DNA of 64,000 bases from Macquaria australasica (Eukaryota > Chordata > Actinopteri > Centrarchiformes > Percichthyidae): positions 206,487-270,486 of the forward strand of contig SEMN01000639.1 of NCBI GenBank assembly GCA_005408345.1, in the 5' to 3' direction. Under the pieces are notes generated by a model, which saw only the letters and a program-made list of their open reading frames with translations, made no database searches and was not told the origin of the DNA. Made by a program: the position numbers and the translations under genes. Below, piece after piece: positions 51,001 to 63,597 of this stretch (the stretch's first letter is position 1; each line of letters begins with the position of its first letter).

Positions 51001-54000
51001 GGTTGCTTAAACCTGCAAGAATTCATTTTCTGGCCACTTGGGGGCAGCAGAGTCAACATGTTGGGAAAGAGGCGCTGCAGATTAAGGTGGTAGGTTCATC
51101 CTGCAAGCGACGCCTTTCACATTCATTTCACATTGTCATTTGATGAATTGTTATTATAAAAATGAATCTGTTACCTTGTGCTGCTAGAATGTGTTATACT
51201 TGGGGCCAATAAACAGGAGTTAATATTAAATTTAAATCATATAGATTTCAATTAGTGGCAGTTACATGAAACGTCTAATGTTAGTCTCCATCTACCATTG
51301 CATATACACACACAGACAACTATGATGTATACACTTTCAACAGCAACTTGGAAAGACAAACGTTACCAAACCACTACATCCCATTATAAAGTCAGCACTG
51401 CCCTCCAGACAAGCTGGTGACAAACAGAGAGGGGGGGGTGATGTACACACCGGTAACTGGTCTCCATCTTTGACCGAGTGCACGGAGGAGGTCTGTGAGA
51501 GAACGGAGTTCTGGGACAGCGTTCTGTCCCTGGTGGGGATGTCTTGAGGAGGCTGTTGCTGCTCCTCCTCCTCCTTCAGCAGGGAGGTGAAGTCCACTCC
51601 AGACTGCTGCAGCTCCGTGTACGTCCCCTTTGCCACCATGTAACCCTGACGTGCACACACACAGTTAGGACATCTGCATTTGTGTTTACATACCACTTCC
51701 AACACCTAAACACTATCTCATCATGTATACACAAACTTTGACAAGTTTATGGTTCATACATTTCATCATACCAAGATGCTGGTGCTGACCTCTTCAAACA
51801 CTAACAGTCTAATGTCCAACTAGTGACCTGAGCAGGCTGTAATGTCCATTATGTTGCAAGGAACAACATTACATCTGATTCTGCTATTCTACAAACAGTA
51901 CCAGAAGTGGGGCTGACATTCTTCAGTTTGTCCAAACCACAGGATCAGTGACTACGTCTACATGCACAAAATATTCAGTTTTTTGCCCCTATTCTGAAAA
52001 AGAGAATGTTCCTACTAAGCTGTTTACATGGCTAATGAAAATGAATATTCCACTAAAATTCCAGTTTACATGCAGCCTTGTTGGATTGTGCAAACTCAGC
52101 CTCCCTCTTTCATTCGTTCAACCACCGTGTGGAAAAGGTCATATCCAAAAACCTGTTGATATCCAAGTCTTTTAGAATGTTTAAAAGTAGGTGCGTTTCT
52201 CCTTCCAACCAGAAATGTGGGCTTTTCTTTTTTGCATGCATCTCTAGCCCAGCCTTGCAAACTGTTGGCTAGTCTGTTTGTTTCTAACGCACGGAGCTGA
52301 CCGTAAACAGGCAAGAGGCTGTGTGTCGCAAACTGCACTAAAAACCCCAACTGAGACGCATATTCTGAATGCGCCGTATACATGTCCAAAGAAAGCTCCT
52401 AAAACCCAAATAATATCTGCATATCCCACAGGTCGTAATCAGAAAAATGCTACATTCGGAATAAGACCTAATTCGTAATATCCAAACAGAACGCTGTTTA
52501 CATAACCTGTTTTGGAATAATAGTGAAAAATTAGTATGCATGTATACATAGCCACTGGAACATCTTTGACCTCAGGGAAAGCTCACAGACTGTCCAATTA
52601 GACTGACATGACAATCCTCCCATTAGATTTGAATAGTTCTTGTATATAAGTGGAAAACCAGTAGGTCATATATTAGGACTGATCCTCTGGGAACCACAAA
52701 CACCCACAGCAAATTTGACAGCATTTCAGACATCCATATTTGAGATATTCTATATTCTATTGTTTTTTAAATACAGGGATTATCCTGTCCCTGCTATCAA
52801 AACACACTGGGCTTCATGCAAGAACATTTTCATATTCTTATCTCTCATCTTAATAAAGCAAAGCCATTCAGTTGAATGGGAGGCAGTCAAGGGGACGATT
52901 CCGTTACAGGTGATGTTGCACCGTCAAGTGTTATAACAGAGGCTGTCCATGTGGAATGGGACAACTACTGAATTGTATAAATTGTCAATAAAAAATAAAA
53001 ACATTTTTAAAAAAAGAGCTGTTGAACTGCTCTGTAAATTAGCAGCCATGATGCACATCACGCTGATACGGTGAACAGAATATTAATTGTCTATTGTGTT
53101 CTATTTTATGTTTTTATTATGGATTAATCATATTGTCATATTATATATTTTAGTTAGTTGATTTCAATCCCATATTGACTCACATGATCTGTCTGGTCTG
53201 GTCTATGTAACAAATCTGTTCATTCGAGTGGTTTTTGCACGAGGCCCATTGTGTTGGAGAGTAAAACAAATGTGTACTGTCCAGACTGACAAGTTGCATG
53301 TCTTTTGTAAGAGTGTAAATAGAGTAACGTTTGGGTACACAGGGATTATTTTACTTTGTACATGCACCAACCTCCTTGAGGACAACAATCTGGTCGGCAG
53401 CCTTCAGGTACTGCAGCTGGTGCGTGACCAGGATACGAGGCTTGTTCTTTAGCAGGCCACAGATACACCTGATACATGGACATACAGTGAAGATCGAGTC
53501 AGCTTTTAGCATAATGTATATACTGTTATGTTAGAAGAAGAATCAAATAGATTTACTGTATCTGTGTGTGCCTTTCTATTCCTTATTATAGTTGTTACGT
53601 AATGGTTTGTGGGACTTTATTATCCAAGGACGAAGAGTGGAACAGGAAGAGTGGGGCCAATTTCAATTGTCTGCCTGACACTAGCAGCACCGCACCTCTT
53701 CCTGGCTCAGGTCTGGCCTTTCAAACACTCTAAACCTTTTCTTGATCTTTGTCTGTTCTCTCGAGTTGCAAAGCAACGCAGTCCGAATAACAATGCTACA
53801 GCAACACTATTAACTCATGGGGCACTGCAGATATCCATCACTCTGTGTAAACTAGGGGGGAGAACAGGAAAAAGATCAAAACAAAGCAAATGGGCTACAT
53901 TATGTAACAATGCAGATAGATTTCCGCCTCTCTTCTTACGGGAACTTTCTCCTGCTGTGATCTGACGCCGACGGCGTTCTGCTCCAGCTATGAAGCTGTC

Positions 54001-57000
54001 TACCAGGGAGTGGTGACCAGAACACTCCAGTATTTTCCAGTTTGGTGGATCAAATAAATCCCCCGTGTCGTGGTTCAACAGCATGTGAGACCTTAACCTG
54101 CTGCTCTAACTATTGTGCATATGAGAGCATGTAGATGTGTGGAGAGAATAAAACTGCTGCATGGGTCACACGTGGTGAGAAGAGTTTTGGCCTGAAACAC
54201 TTTATGCAACTCTTAAATCACTTACTGTTCAAAGAGGTGTCTCCCGACCTCAGCATCCACAGCACTTAAAGGATCATCAAGGAGGTAGATGTGTGCATCC
54301 TGATACACAGCCCTGACAACACACACACAATTTTGTTAGCATCTACTGACAGCATGTAGACTACATCATGTGGAAAGTTTCAGTCATTGTTTTCTTACTT
54401 GCTACTTCCTAGCTGCCTTTGAAACATCATCATTCTGTTCTCTTGGACTGCATCATGCATGTTGTTGGCCATTAGTGGGGATTTGCCTCTTAAATTAAAT
54501 ATTAATTTGGAGAGGACTGACATTTTCCTTCTTCCTCTGCACCCATCTCTTGTGGTGTGTCATCTTAGACCCTACTTTCTTCTTCCTAAATGTGGTGACA
54601 GGCAGCTGCACTTTTCACTAAAACTCAGCTGCTTTAAAAGAGTACTCCAAAAGGATCTAAATCGATGCAGCAGAACCAGAGATACGCTCTTATTTATTCC
54701 ACACATTCTTCTTCCTTATCAAAACCTGGTGCCTACATTACCCACAATGCAACTCGACTGCTGAGAGTTCAGTCAGATATTCAGGTCTGTTATGCTAGTA
54801 GTGGCTAATGTAGACTGAAGCCTCTAGCCTGCAGCTGAGATGAAGAGCAGGCTACAGAGGTCTGGTGAGCTCACTTCTTTCTAACTCTACACCAACAGAT
54901 TTGTTTCAAACGTGTAGTCTTCATCACTACATCACTTGAGGCAATTTATCAGACTTCACACAGCTCTCTCTGGAGACACTAAAGGCTTTATACAACATTT
55001 TTCACATAGGCAGTAGCACTCCCCAACACCTGAAAACATACTTTGATGTGTAAAATCGGTGGTGTTTCCCTTTAAGGATTATTTGCATATAGCAAATATG
55101 CTATACACACTAGCCAGCTTAAACTTAATGCAACACAGACATGGTGATTGACTGGTGTGGGGTGATTTTGAGCCTCCCAAGTCCAGGAAACAGCAGCCAG
55201 TAAATGCAAAGCTCATCTCTTTCCTACAGCAAGTAAGCTGGTCTGAACACAACGGCCTTCATGACAGGAGACCAATTTGATGTTATATAATAATTTTTAT
55301 TTATATACCTATACCTGCTATATATATACTGCTCCATATATATCTCTCTTAATAAAAGTGCTCATACTCTAAACTTCTGATCTCAACTTTACTAGGTGTG
55401 CATTATGTCACACATTCTTAAATATATAATTAAATCCTTTAATAGATGTGTTTAATGCATCTTTTTTTTTTCATCTAAAGAAACACTTAGTGGTAATATC
55501 ACAGTTATCTTAAAATAAAAAATAAAAGTTATCTTGAGGTCAACTCTGCACTCTTTTTGACAATTTATTTGTGTAACATATACTGTAAAACTCATCTGGT
55601 TTTCAATTTTTAAAAAAAGAAGAAAAAAAAGAAGAATTTGGACTGTGCTCTCACCTGGCCAGGTTGACACGAGCTTTCTGTCCTCCGCTGAGTGTGGCTC
55701 CTCTGTCCCCGATCAGTGTCAGGTCTCCATCTGGGAGCAGCTCCAGGTCCTGCACCAACGGACAGCACAGTGTAATTCATGCAGAACTCACAAACAGAGA
55801 CAAACAGAGCAGCAACCACACTGAACCTGTATTATATATTCAAAAAGGTATGCAAAATGGGAAGCCTTCCCTTCCTACAGGGAGGTCAGGACCAACAACA
55901 CAGTGCTACGTCTTTTTAAAACAACAGACATTTTGACAGTAGACAATAGTGAGGTGACAGGAAATGAGGGGGGAGAGAGGGGGCATGAACCAAAGACGCC
56001 CCAAACACATGGTCAATATCCCAAACCTCTAGGCCACCAAGACACCCCTATACAGTGATCTCTGAGATAGCATGGACAACAACAAGACTCATCCAGCTAA
56101 GGCACAGTCTCTCTACTCACTGCACTATTCAAGTGACACAATAACCATCCATCTATTACAGAATTTATAGACATTACTGCTACATAGTCCCAACAGGAAA
56201 TGTTTATAAATGTTGATAGACAAGATACAGTATCAAAAAGTGTCTGAGTGACTACCAGCAGAATTATTCATTTCAGAAATGAAACAAATGTTACAATACT
56301 TGGAGACAATTAAGATGCAATACTTAATCTTCAGAGCAAGTATCACCAGGCTCAGACAAGACACAGCTGTGTTATACAGTCTGAGGCTGCCTTGCACAGT
56401 TAGGGGTTGAAAGTCATAGACTGCCAGACCTTGTGATGATGTAATTCTCACATGTCTGAACATGTACAGAAAAAGAATGCATGTCATTTTCCCCATAAAA
56501 AGCTGTTTTTGTAAAACAGAAGGGGTTGTGGAAAATATTTTGACATCTGCAGATCCTTTATCCTCAAACTGAAGAAGTTATGTAGCCGAGATAAGAGTGA
56601 TTTCAACGAGGAAGTCTGGGCACCCTTTGAATCGGATGCCAATCTAAACATCACATGCATGGACGGACCTCCATAAAAACATTTAGACATTTGTGCAAAA
56701 GTATTTTCTTATCAAGAATGAGCAAATGGGCTTATGCAATGTCCGCCAAATCATTCAGTAATGTGGGAATAAAAAAAACACGCATTACAGTATAATGATC
56801 ATTAAAATGTGTTGCTACTACAGAATGCTGTCAGGGCCACCAGAACAAGTCAGGTTTAAGTCTAGAGCTGAAACAATTAGTCACTTCTTCACTCGACAGA
56901 AAAATAATCTGCAACTATCGTAATAATTTATTATTTGAGACATGCCAGTCTGCAATGCCGAGGATCGGCACGCCCACGTCCCCGCCTTCGCCTGCCGCCC

Positions 57001-60000
57001 GGCTTACAACGCACCCAACCCCGATGCCTATCCCTGCAGGTGGTGGGCCCACAGGGTGGCGGCTCCATGTTGGTTTTTCGGGCTGTGCCCAGCCGAGCCC
57101 CATGGGTAAAGGCCCGGCCACCAGACACTCCCCATTGAAACCCCCCCGGGGGTTAGACGAGGTGCTACAGCTCTTCTCAGTTGACTTTAGTGCACGTTGC
57201 CGTCATGCATTTGGCATCATGTGACTGCATATAAAGAGATGGGCCAGGTTTATGGTATACAGATAAGTCACCCAGTCAAAGACGATGATAAGTGCGTTTG
57301 TCTGCATCAGAGCGGAACATTTTATATGGGAATATATGATATGGAACTGTTAACTCACAGGATAAGAACTCAAGAGGAGCAATGTCAAGAGAACCGGGAG
57401 AAATGGACAATGTTTACATGTCAACAACAAGATAAGAGAATGAACTGTGATGCCACAGCAAGAACGGATAGGTTTTGTGGAGAAAGTGCAATCCAGATCT
57501 TTTCATGTATTTAGTTTTTTCCCTTTGTGTGTGTATGTGATCTTTTTGTAATGGAAAAGCAATACAGATAAAGTATAAGAAAAAAACTCAGTCTGAGTAG
57601 CCCTCCACCACCTAAACAACGCAAGGAACAAATTCAGCTCCAACTAACATGCATAGCTGAAAAGAATAAGCAACAAATGGAACCATGCTAACATTTTAAA
57701 CCACAAAGCAGCACGAGAAAAGCACCAGTCTTCAGTTAAGCCTCTGCCTCTGCTGTGGAATCTTTGTATATCACACTGCCATTCAAATACAGTTAGCCTT
57801 CAGTCAGAAAGACAATGCTGCTGCCTGAGAATCATTTCTGTCTGGTCACTGCTGTCAGTGGCTGAGGAATGAATGAACAGCACCTAGTCAGCTTGTTTTT
57901 AGAGCTATTGTGATGTGTTATGCACCGGTTGCTGCTGTGCTTTTTGGTCCGGCAAACCAGCAGCTGCTCGGAAATCTCACTTTTTCAGACTCATAGCCTC
58001 AGTTTATATCAGCTGCGTCATAGCCTCAGCTTATATCCATACATCAATATCCATGCATCAAAGCCCCTGAAAACTTGGTTTCAAATCTTCAATATTAAAA
58101 GCAACAATCAAAGTTAAAAAACATCTTACAGTATTATTTATTAAAGGATAGGTTCTCAGTCACAGACAGTATCCTGCTGCCAGCTGCAGTAAGTGTCGAG
58201 TATAATATAGAAGAGGGACGCCCTTACCAACCTGCAGAAAGACTGCATTGCCACAAACAATCTTCACGGCCAAAACATTATAATTTCAGCTATGTAACAT
58301 GTTAAAATACCAAATGCATATTGAATCCTGTAACAAATACAGTACATTCACATTAATCTATATCACACTTCTTTTAGTATTTGGTAGTATTATTTTCATC
58401 TAATATATTTTAGTGCTGTGCTTATGTTTGTCACTTTTAACTTACAGAATCATTTCTTTTTATGGCTGCAATAATTAATTTGAAAGTGAATATGCTGCTC
58501 TGGATCTGCTGATGATTGATAAGGCCAGAATTCACCAGTTATCCAGGACTGTCAATATTGGGTTTAGAGAGAATGAGGTGAACTTGCTTTCTGAGATAGG
58601 CCCCCCGTTCTCTTAATGACCAGTATACATTTTTAGCTTTTTCGTTATTTAAATTCAGTCATTTAATTTCAATCCTCTGGATCAAAGCAGGAAGTGATGT
58701 TATGACATTTCTTCGACATGTAATGAGTTAGTCCTTTATCTATCTGAACTCTCGTGTGTACTTGGTGTACTGCCAATCCACATCATCTGAGGTGATAATT
58801 ATCTCTCACCCTCTTTAGAGCGCAGGCTCTGATGACTCTCTCATACTTCTGGGGGTTGAGCTCTTTCCCAAACAGGATGTTACTACGGATGGTTCCGGGG
58901 AACACCCAGGGCTGCTGGGCGGCATAGGTCAGCTGACCTTTGACCTTCAGCACCCCCTTTTCATTAGGCAGCTCTCCCAGGATGGAGCTCAACAGTGATG
59001 ACTGGATGGACATGCAGGCACATAGGTAAGACATGAGCTGACTTATGAGGTGGGGAAAAATGTACACAAACTATGTCAACTATTCCATTTAACCAGTCAC
59101 AATGCTAGATGTCTTCCGAGTATGAAATGATGACCGATATCTGACCTTTCCAGCTCCCACTGGTCCAATTACAGCCAACAGCTGATGTGAGTTCAGAGTG
59201 AGGGAGACATTCTGCAGAGTTGGAGCATCCAGACTCTGTAGGAGGCACAAATCATATTTAAACATTAGAATATGATAACCCAGAAATGATGCAACTATGT
59301 CTGTAAAGACTGAAAGAAAAACTGTGCAAGTTTACTTTTACCACTTATTTTGTTCTTTTTGGTTTGTTTTTCCCTCAACAATACAGCTGCACAGTGCACA
59401 CACAGCATAAAGTAAACCTACATTTAAATTAGCGACCTACCTCACCATAGCCTGCCTACTTACACCTTACTACATACATATCCTCAGGGACCCACAAACT
59501 GCTGCACTACTTACACTTTTTTATACTCTCATTTATATTTATACTTTTCCATTTTTTAGAACACTCTTGTATAGACAAGCATTGGGAGACTACATATTTG
59601 TTAGAATGAGGTTAATTGGGTGACTGTCTCTGTGATGCCTCTATAAACAGAACCCGAATAAGTTAGGTCAATGTGATGCTTACATTTGTTATGTGATTTA
59701 TGTACCATGTTCGTATGTTCACCTCTATATGATTGCATTTGGAAATAAAAGTTAAGTGCAAAAATAAAAAAGTCTCTTATTTTATCTCTCTTAAAGTAAT
59801 TTAAACATGTCTGACAACTAAAGAGCTCTGCATAAGAAAATATAGCGTACATCACAGCTTCCATGTCAAGGATTCCTATACATTTTGGACAAACCTCTTA
59901 GTGTTTTGACACTACAGAGGTGTGGTGCACTCAGGGACACCTCCATTGTACCATAACTTCAACCTACTGGCCAAGGTTTTTTAATTCTGAGCACTCTACA

Positions 60001-63000
60001 CTTCACTCGCTCACAATATTGTGCAGTTAGAGTGTTTTAAAAGAGCAAAGTAGTGTGTTTTGGACAGCTGGCATATCCACAGCAAACAAAGGTTCCAACA
60101 CGGATCAGGTTTTTATGCAAGATACCCATTAACTCTTTATCTTCTGGCCCTGGGGATATCGTATTTAATATGGTTTCAGTTGTAGACCCTGCCCTGCGTT
60201 TGTACCTAGATTACCGTATAGGCCCGAATATAAAACAATGTTTTTTCAGAAAAATCACATTTGAAAATGAGAAGGTTATATTCAAGTACTAGACAATTTA
60301 CGAATCATTTGTCACAGGGGCTGGCAATATGGCCAAAATCTTCTCAGAATATGTAATTTTATATCACGGTAGCGGTATATATCATTCTGTAAATTCAATT
60401 AAGAAATGGTCTAAAATAACCATACCGTACTTTATGTTCTGTATTTACAATTTCACTCTCCTCCATGTTTTCTTGTCACTCTCTTCTTCTGTGGCGGTTG
60501 GCAAACCAGCTTAGAGGTGTGAGAATCGCGAGATCACGCGAATATACAGCAGAGACACTAAGGGATAGCTCCCGCAGTGGAAATGGTATTGCCAAATCTC
60601 TACCGGTGGACACATTTCTACCGTCGCACGGTACATACTGTCATATCGTCCAACCCTAATTTGTCAGCAGCCAAGAATTGCCAGTGTCACAGATTATGAG
60701 GAGCTCAAGAAGACAAATAGATACAAGACACTCAAAATCATTTCAAACACTTCCAAAAGCCTAACAAGAGAGGGCAAGTATGTGACTGATAGACAAGCTT
60801 CACACATGTAGGATTTACGTTATGGTTTATAGCAAGTATTTCATCTTTTACTTTTATGTATTATGATGACGGTCATCTAATATTTAGGCCAATACGGTAT
60901 TTGTAAGCCAGAGTATTTTTTTATAAGCATAATGACCAAAAAGAACAAGTCTATGTATCAGTACATCCATTATATGTGTCCCATGAGAAAAACTGTGGGT
61001 GGTTAAAGAAAATCAGCTCAATCTAGTGAACTGGCTGAGGGTATTCCTAGTATGTAGTGAGCACAAGGTATCTGACCTTGTCCCAGTAGCAGGTCAGGTC
61101 CTGGATCTCCACTGAGGCGGCGTCCTTCTCATCTTGTGGGAGTGCAGCGGTGCTTTTTGTGATCTCATCTAGCACCAAGAACTCCTTGACCATAAAAAAA
61201 AAAACTTAATAGTCAGTGCCAAGTTCTAAGAGTTACACAAAAACCCATCAGTCATATAACGGTAAAATCATTTCCACAGGTATTACGTAATAATATGTGT
61301 CATGCATAAGTGATCAAGGCATGTCTTTAGATGAGTCTTTTGCTGCAGTGGTCGGGTAGATCATTAGGTAAGGAAAACTACCAGTTTAGCAGGTTTAAAA
61401 TGACATTTCAAGCTAACCATATCTTTATGACAAAAAGAAAGAAAAGCAGGGAGACTGTGGCTTTACAGAGCTGGACCTTCAAGTTGATGCCATGTGAGAG
61501 CAGCAGCGTTGGAATTAAACGATTAGAGATTAGCAGCCTGAACTGTGATTTCAGCAAAAGAACAGCATGCAACACTGTATATCTGCTTTTATATGCTGTC
61601 ATTAAAAGCAAGACCAGACAAGACCTCAAAGGCAATGCTAACTGAATATTACTATATCAAGTTAAAGTCATCTAAGACTCCATCAAATGGGAAAATAATG
61701 TTTGTAGATATTTTAACTTTACACTTGGGAAGCTCATGTGAGAGGAGGGCAGCGCCAGAGATTAATTCAACAGTGCATAAAACCTACAGAACAGAAAACA
61801 TGGGGGTGTAAATATTCCGGTGTGACGATGCTTCTGCAGTTTGTGTTCTGCACAGGATCACAAAACAAAGAGAAGCACCGCTCCATCCTGCAGAAGCGAG
61901 CCTTTCTGTAAGCTGCACGGAGGAGGAATTATTTCCAGGAGAGATAATGACCTTAAAACATGCACTGAAGCTGTGCCAGGCCTCTCGAGTCCAAGTAAGA
62001 GCATGGTCTGCTGACTATGGAGTTAAAATAGTCTCAATATTATTTGTAAATGTGTATTCCATGATTTGTAACTGAAAAACAAGATTTGTAACTGAAAAAA
62101 AAACGATTTGAAAATATTTTACTTACAGACTTTTAACTTCAGCTTCTCAGATCTGATCCTTTTCGCTTTCAAAAAGCTTCCTGCGCATACAAATGTCTGG
62201 TGTTGCGCACGGATCAGGTTACTTTCGAAATGTGTTTTCCTCCTGTAGCGTCGCCCGGCATCCAGTTTCTGCCTGGACTGGCTGTTTTCCAAGCAGAACA
62301 ACTCTACCACCTAGCAGTAGCTTATTTAAACCATATTGTAGCGTAGTCACTGCTACCCTCCCCTGGGCCCGCCAACAGAGACACACACACACTGTTCTCG
62401 GGTATAACCCGTAGGTTTCTTTAATAATGCTTGTCTGCCCGGACTCTCTCCCTCGCTCCACCCGCGCACTCCCACGGCTGTGGTCCTCTGTCCGGCGTGT
62501 CGTCTCGTGTCGTTCATCCGGTCCAACCGACCCCCGTCCTCAGGGCTGCTACTGCTAATAAGCACACACATCAACCCCTGATGCGCTGCACCTGTGCCTC
62601 CCCGGGCGACCCGCCCCGAGCTCCTGAGCCACTCCCCCACTTCTCCCTCTCTGCAGCCACGCTCCAACCACGCCCCACCACCACACATATATTTACATTT
62701 ATAGGTTACTGTATAGAGTCTGTGGTTGGTAAATGCATGTGCTCTAATTGAGGGGCGACAAGCTATTCTGTCTATTTAGAAAAACGTCTTTCCCACTTTG
62801 AAATTAAACACAAATACGCCAAAAGCCCAGATGTCCCAGTTTTCCACCAGCACTTAAACGCATCATGCATTTACGAATCTGTGGAGCTGCGACCAGCGTT
62901 AAAATAGTCTCAAAACCCCGAAAGCGAAAGTAACCTGATCCGTGCGTAACACCAGACATTTGTATGCGCAGGAAGCTTTTTGAAAGCGAAAAGGATCAGA

Positions 63001-63597
63001 TCTGAGAAGCTGAAGTTAAAAGTCTGTAAGTAAAATATTTTCAAATCATTTTTTTTCAGTTACAAATCTTGTTTTTCAGTTACAAATCATGGAATACACA
63101 TTTACAAATAATATTGAGACTATTTTAACTCCATATCTGACTGCCATTTTTCTCCTTTTAATAAAGAGCAGCATGTTCTTTTTAGCCATATCACTACAAA
63201 ATATGCTGTTTTATAAATACCATTACTACAAATGTGAATTCAATTTTCAACCAAAAGTGCATTTTGGGTGGTGGGCATTTGCATCCATAAAGTTACAAAA
63301 TAACACACATCATTTACTTTTGAAATCAAAGTATTAAAGCAGTGTACCTGAATCCTGCGGATGCTGACACGGCACTCAAACAGCTTCTCGATGGCACTGG
63401 GGAAGAAGAGTGTGACGGTGAGGCGCACAGCACTGTACAGCGACACAGTCACAAACACGCGGCTGGCTGAGATTTTATTTCCCAGCAGGACATAGAGGGT
63501 GAAGGTGATGAAGACGATGATCTTGCTGGCGCAGAAGAAGGAGGCCATGTTGAGTCCTCGCAGGTAGGAGCTCTTCATGATCTTGGAGATCTCCTTC
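42020..63597 (-). CDS. abcc4: ABCC4 / MRP4 ABC transporter, intact, 5' part beyond window
   Basis: ABCC4 exports cyclic nucleotides, prostaglandins, bile-acid and drug conjugates across the plasma membrane using ATP. Exons (minus): 63348-63597, 61077-61184, 59146-59235, 58810-59001, 55655-55749, 54226-54312, 53372-53468, 51451-51645, 50383-50520, 50216-50253, 49993-50096, 49738-49884, 49466-49545, 48875-49025, 48615-48734, 48411-48521, 48093-48193, 47425-47616, 47182-47337, 46046-46135, 45478-45650, 44959-45064, 42206-42340, 42020-42103. These 3040 nt cover about 1013 codons with phases agreeing at every junction. The start exon and first TM helices (about 300 residues) lie to the right of the window. 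Visible: late TMD1 (SSYLRGLNMASFF, TVTLFFPSAIEKL); NBD1 with GPVGAGKSS, LSGGQ, YLLDDPLSAVD and LVTHQLQYLKAAD; an acidic/Ser-rich linker; TMD2 with NST and NIT glycosylation sequons; NBD2 with VGRTGAGKS, SVGQRQ, IIDEATANVD and TIAHRL. It ends LVIFETAL, the PDZ-binding tail of ABCC4. Confidence 0.95.
42515..42830. repeat. Foldback element in last abcc4 intron region
   Basis: Left arm ggaattggtccagtagatc with ctgtccactaaatgtgctgg and ttttgccac pairs with the right arm: ggcaaaaacaagcacttt, agtggaca and ctactggaccaatacc. Arms are about 110 bp. Confidence 0.8.
43116..43352. repeat. Foldback element
   Basis: gtttgaagttgtcactctgc (about 43158) is matched by its reverse complement gcagagtgacaacttcaaac (about 43262). 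The pairing continues outward with cacaagtttcac and aacataacactgg against the right flank. Confidence 0.8.
43438..44255. repeat. Foldback element of the 5003-5465 family, split by an insertion
   Basis: Outer arms: ggaagttattttgctttctt at the left and aaagaaagtgaaaaagatta at the right. Interior phrases gccaggctagctgttttccc and gtctttatgctaagctaag match the element at 5003-5465. The family sequence is interrupted after 43623 and resumes at 44173. Confidence 0.75.
43624..44172. mobile_element. hAT-like insertion with 8-bp target duplication, nested
   Basis: TAATGAAC occurs at 43616-43623 and again at 44173-44180, exactly at the two break points of the surrounding foldback element. The 549-bp insert has its own long inverted arms: ggcagagaaggcaagacttt and acagcagtaagatacagag pair with ctctgtattttactgctgt and ccttctctgcc. 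An 8-bp duplication is the hAT hallmark. The termini are degenerate. Confidence 0.7.
44286..44800. repeat. Foldback element related to 62016-63135
   Basis: Left arm ttagactcaaaatggtcaca pairs with the right arm tgaccattttgagtctaa. The inner arms cttggtatttgtgtgtgggt and aatgcgtgttcaaacccaca also pair. The segment ggaagctttacgaaa...gatcagatctgtgaag is a diverged version of the right arm of 62016-63135. Confidence 0.7.
44948..45669. repeat. Right arm of the 722-bp near-perfect inverted repeat
   Basis: Reverse complement of 38457-39178. It contains abcc4 exons 44959-45064 and 45478-45650 and the intron between them. The spacer between the two arms is 5769 bp. Confidence 0.92.
50650..50823 (+). 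mobile_element. 3' tail of a fish non-LTR element
   Basis: Contains gtcttgaccaggactccctgg, then agagatcttgtatctcaaca, then ttcctggctaaataaaggat with a short A/T tail. This is the typical 3' terminus of a very common fish LINE/SINE family. Antisense to abcc4. Confidence 0.6.
51946..52557. repeat. CAGTG-ended foldback element in abcc4 intron
   Basis: The left end CAGTGACTACGTCTACATGC pairs with the right end (reverse complement CAGTGGCTATGTATACATGC). The inner blocks tgtttacatggctaatg / tgtttacataacc and ttctgaa / attccaaa also pair loosely. The flanking 8 bases do not match. Confidence 0.65.
54720..55080 (+). repeat. Dispersed repeat 'acattacccacaatgcaact', copy 2
   Basis: Shares acattacccacaatgcaact, ttatgctagtag, gcaggctacagaggtctg and atttatcagacttcacacag with 36300-36735. 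Confidence 0.75.
55925..56050. repeat. Degenerate tRNA-derived SINE
   Basis: The phrase ggggcatgaacca...caaacctctaggccaccaa gives a decayed tRNA-like B-box region, as in the common fish SINE with 'ccactaggctaccgaggc'. No intact cloverleaf is present, so it is not called as a tRNA gene. Confidence 0.5.
56862..57220. repeat. Repeat fragment and GC-rich insert in abcc4 intron
   Basis: About 56862-56935 is a fragment of the gagctgaaacaattag family seen at 21170. It is followed by a sharply GC-rich block (about 56945-57150), open in several frames, with Pro/Gly/Arg-rich conceptual products. This composition, set in an AT-rich intron, suggests a retroelement fragment rather than an exon. Neither neighbouring abcc4 phase needs it. 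Confidence 0.5.
60315..60658. mobile_element. 344-bp hAT-like MITE with perfect 8-bp target duplication
   Basis: Termini CAGGGGCTGGCAATATGG and, in reverse complement, TAGGGTTGGACGATATGA. ATTTGTCA directly precedes (60307-60314) and directly follows (60659-60666) the element. There is no transposase frame. Confidence 0.85.
62016..63135. mobile_element. 1.1-kb foldback element with ~210-bp terminal inverted repeats
   Basis: The left arm 62016-62227 and the right arm 62925-63135 are near-perfect reverse complements (tatggagttaaaatagtctc... against ...gagactattttaactccata). CTGACT occurs at 62011-62016 and 63137-63142 and may be a target duplication. No transposase. It holds the solo-LTR candidate at 62337-62685. 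It lies in the abcc4 intron before the TMD1 exon at 63348. Confidence 0.85.
62337..62685 (-). mobile_element. Solo LTR candidate (Ty3/gypsy-like), nested
   Basis: The 349-bp GC-rich block begins TGTAGCG and ends ACCACCACA. In the other orientation it begins TGTGGTGG and ends CGCTACA, so both orientations have TG...CA ends. CATAT flanks it on both sides (62332-62336 and 62686-62690), a 5-bp target duplication. On the minus strand it carries ATTATTAAAGAAACC near its 3' end, like an LTR poly(A) region. No internal retroviral-type genes are present, so it is a solo LTR. Family assignment is inference. Confidence 0.65.

Noticed and set aside
55925..56050. tRNA-like sequence
   Set aside because: Only a decayed B-box-like segment; no acceptor or anticodon stem could be drawn. 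Called a SINE remnant.
56915..57224. Overlapping GC-rich frames on both strands in an abcc4 intron
   Set aside because: Open in several frames because of composition. The abcc4 phase across this intron is complete without them. Treated as a repeat fragment.
62219..62751. Frames of 80-111 residues at the GC-rich block
   Set aside because: They fall in the solo-LTR candidate with a target-site duplication; no domain.
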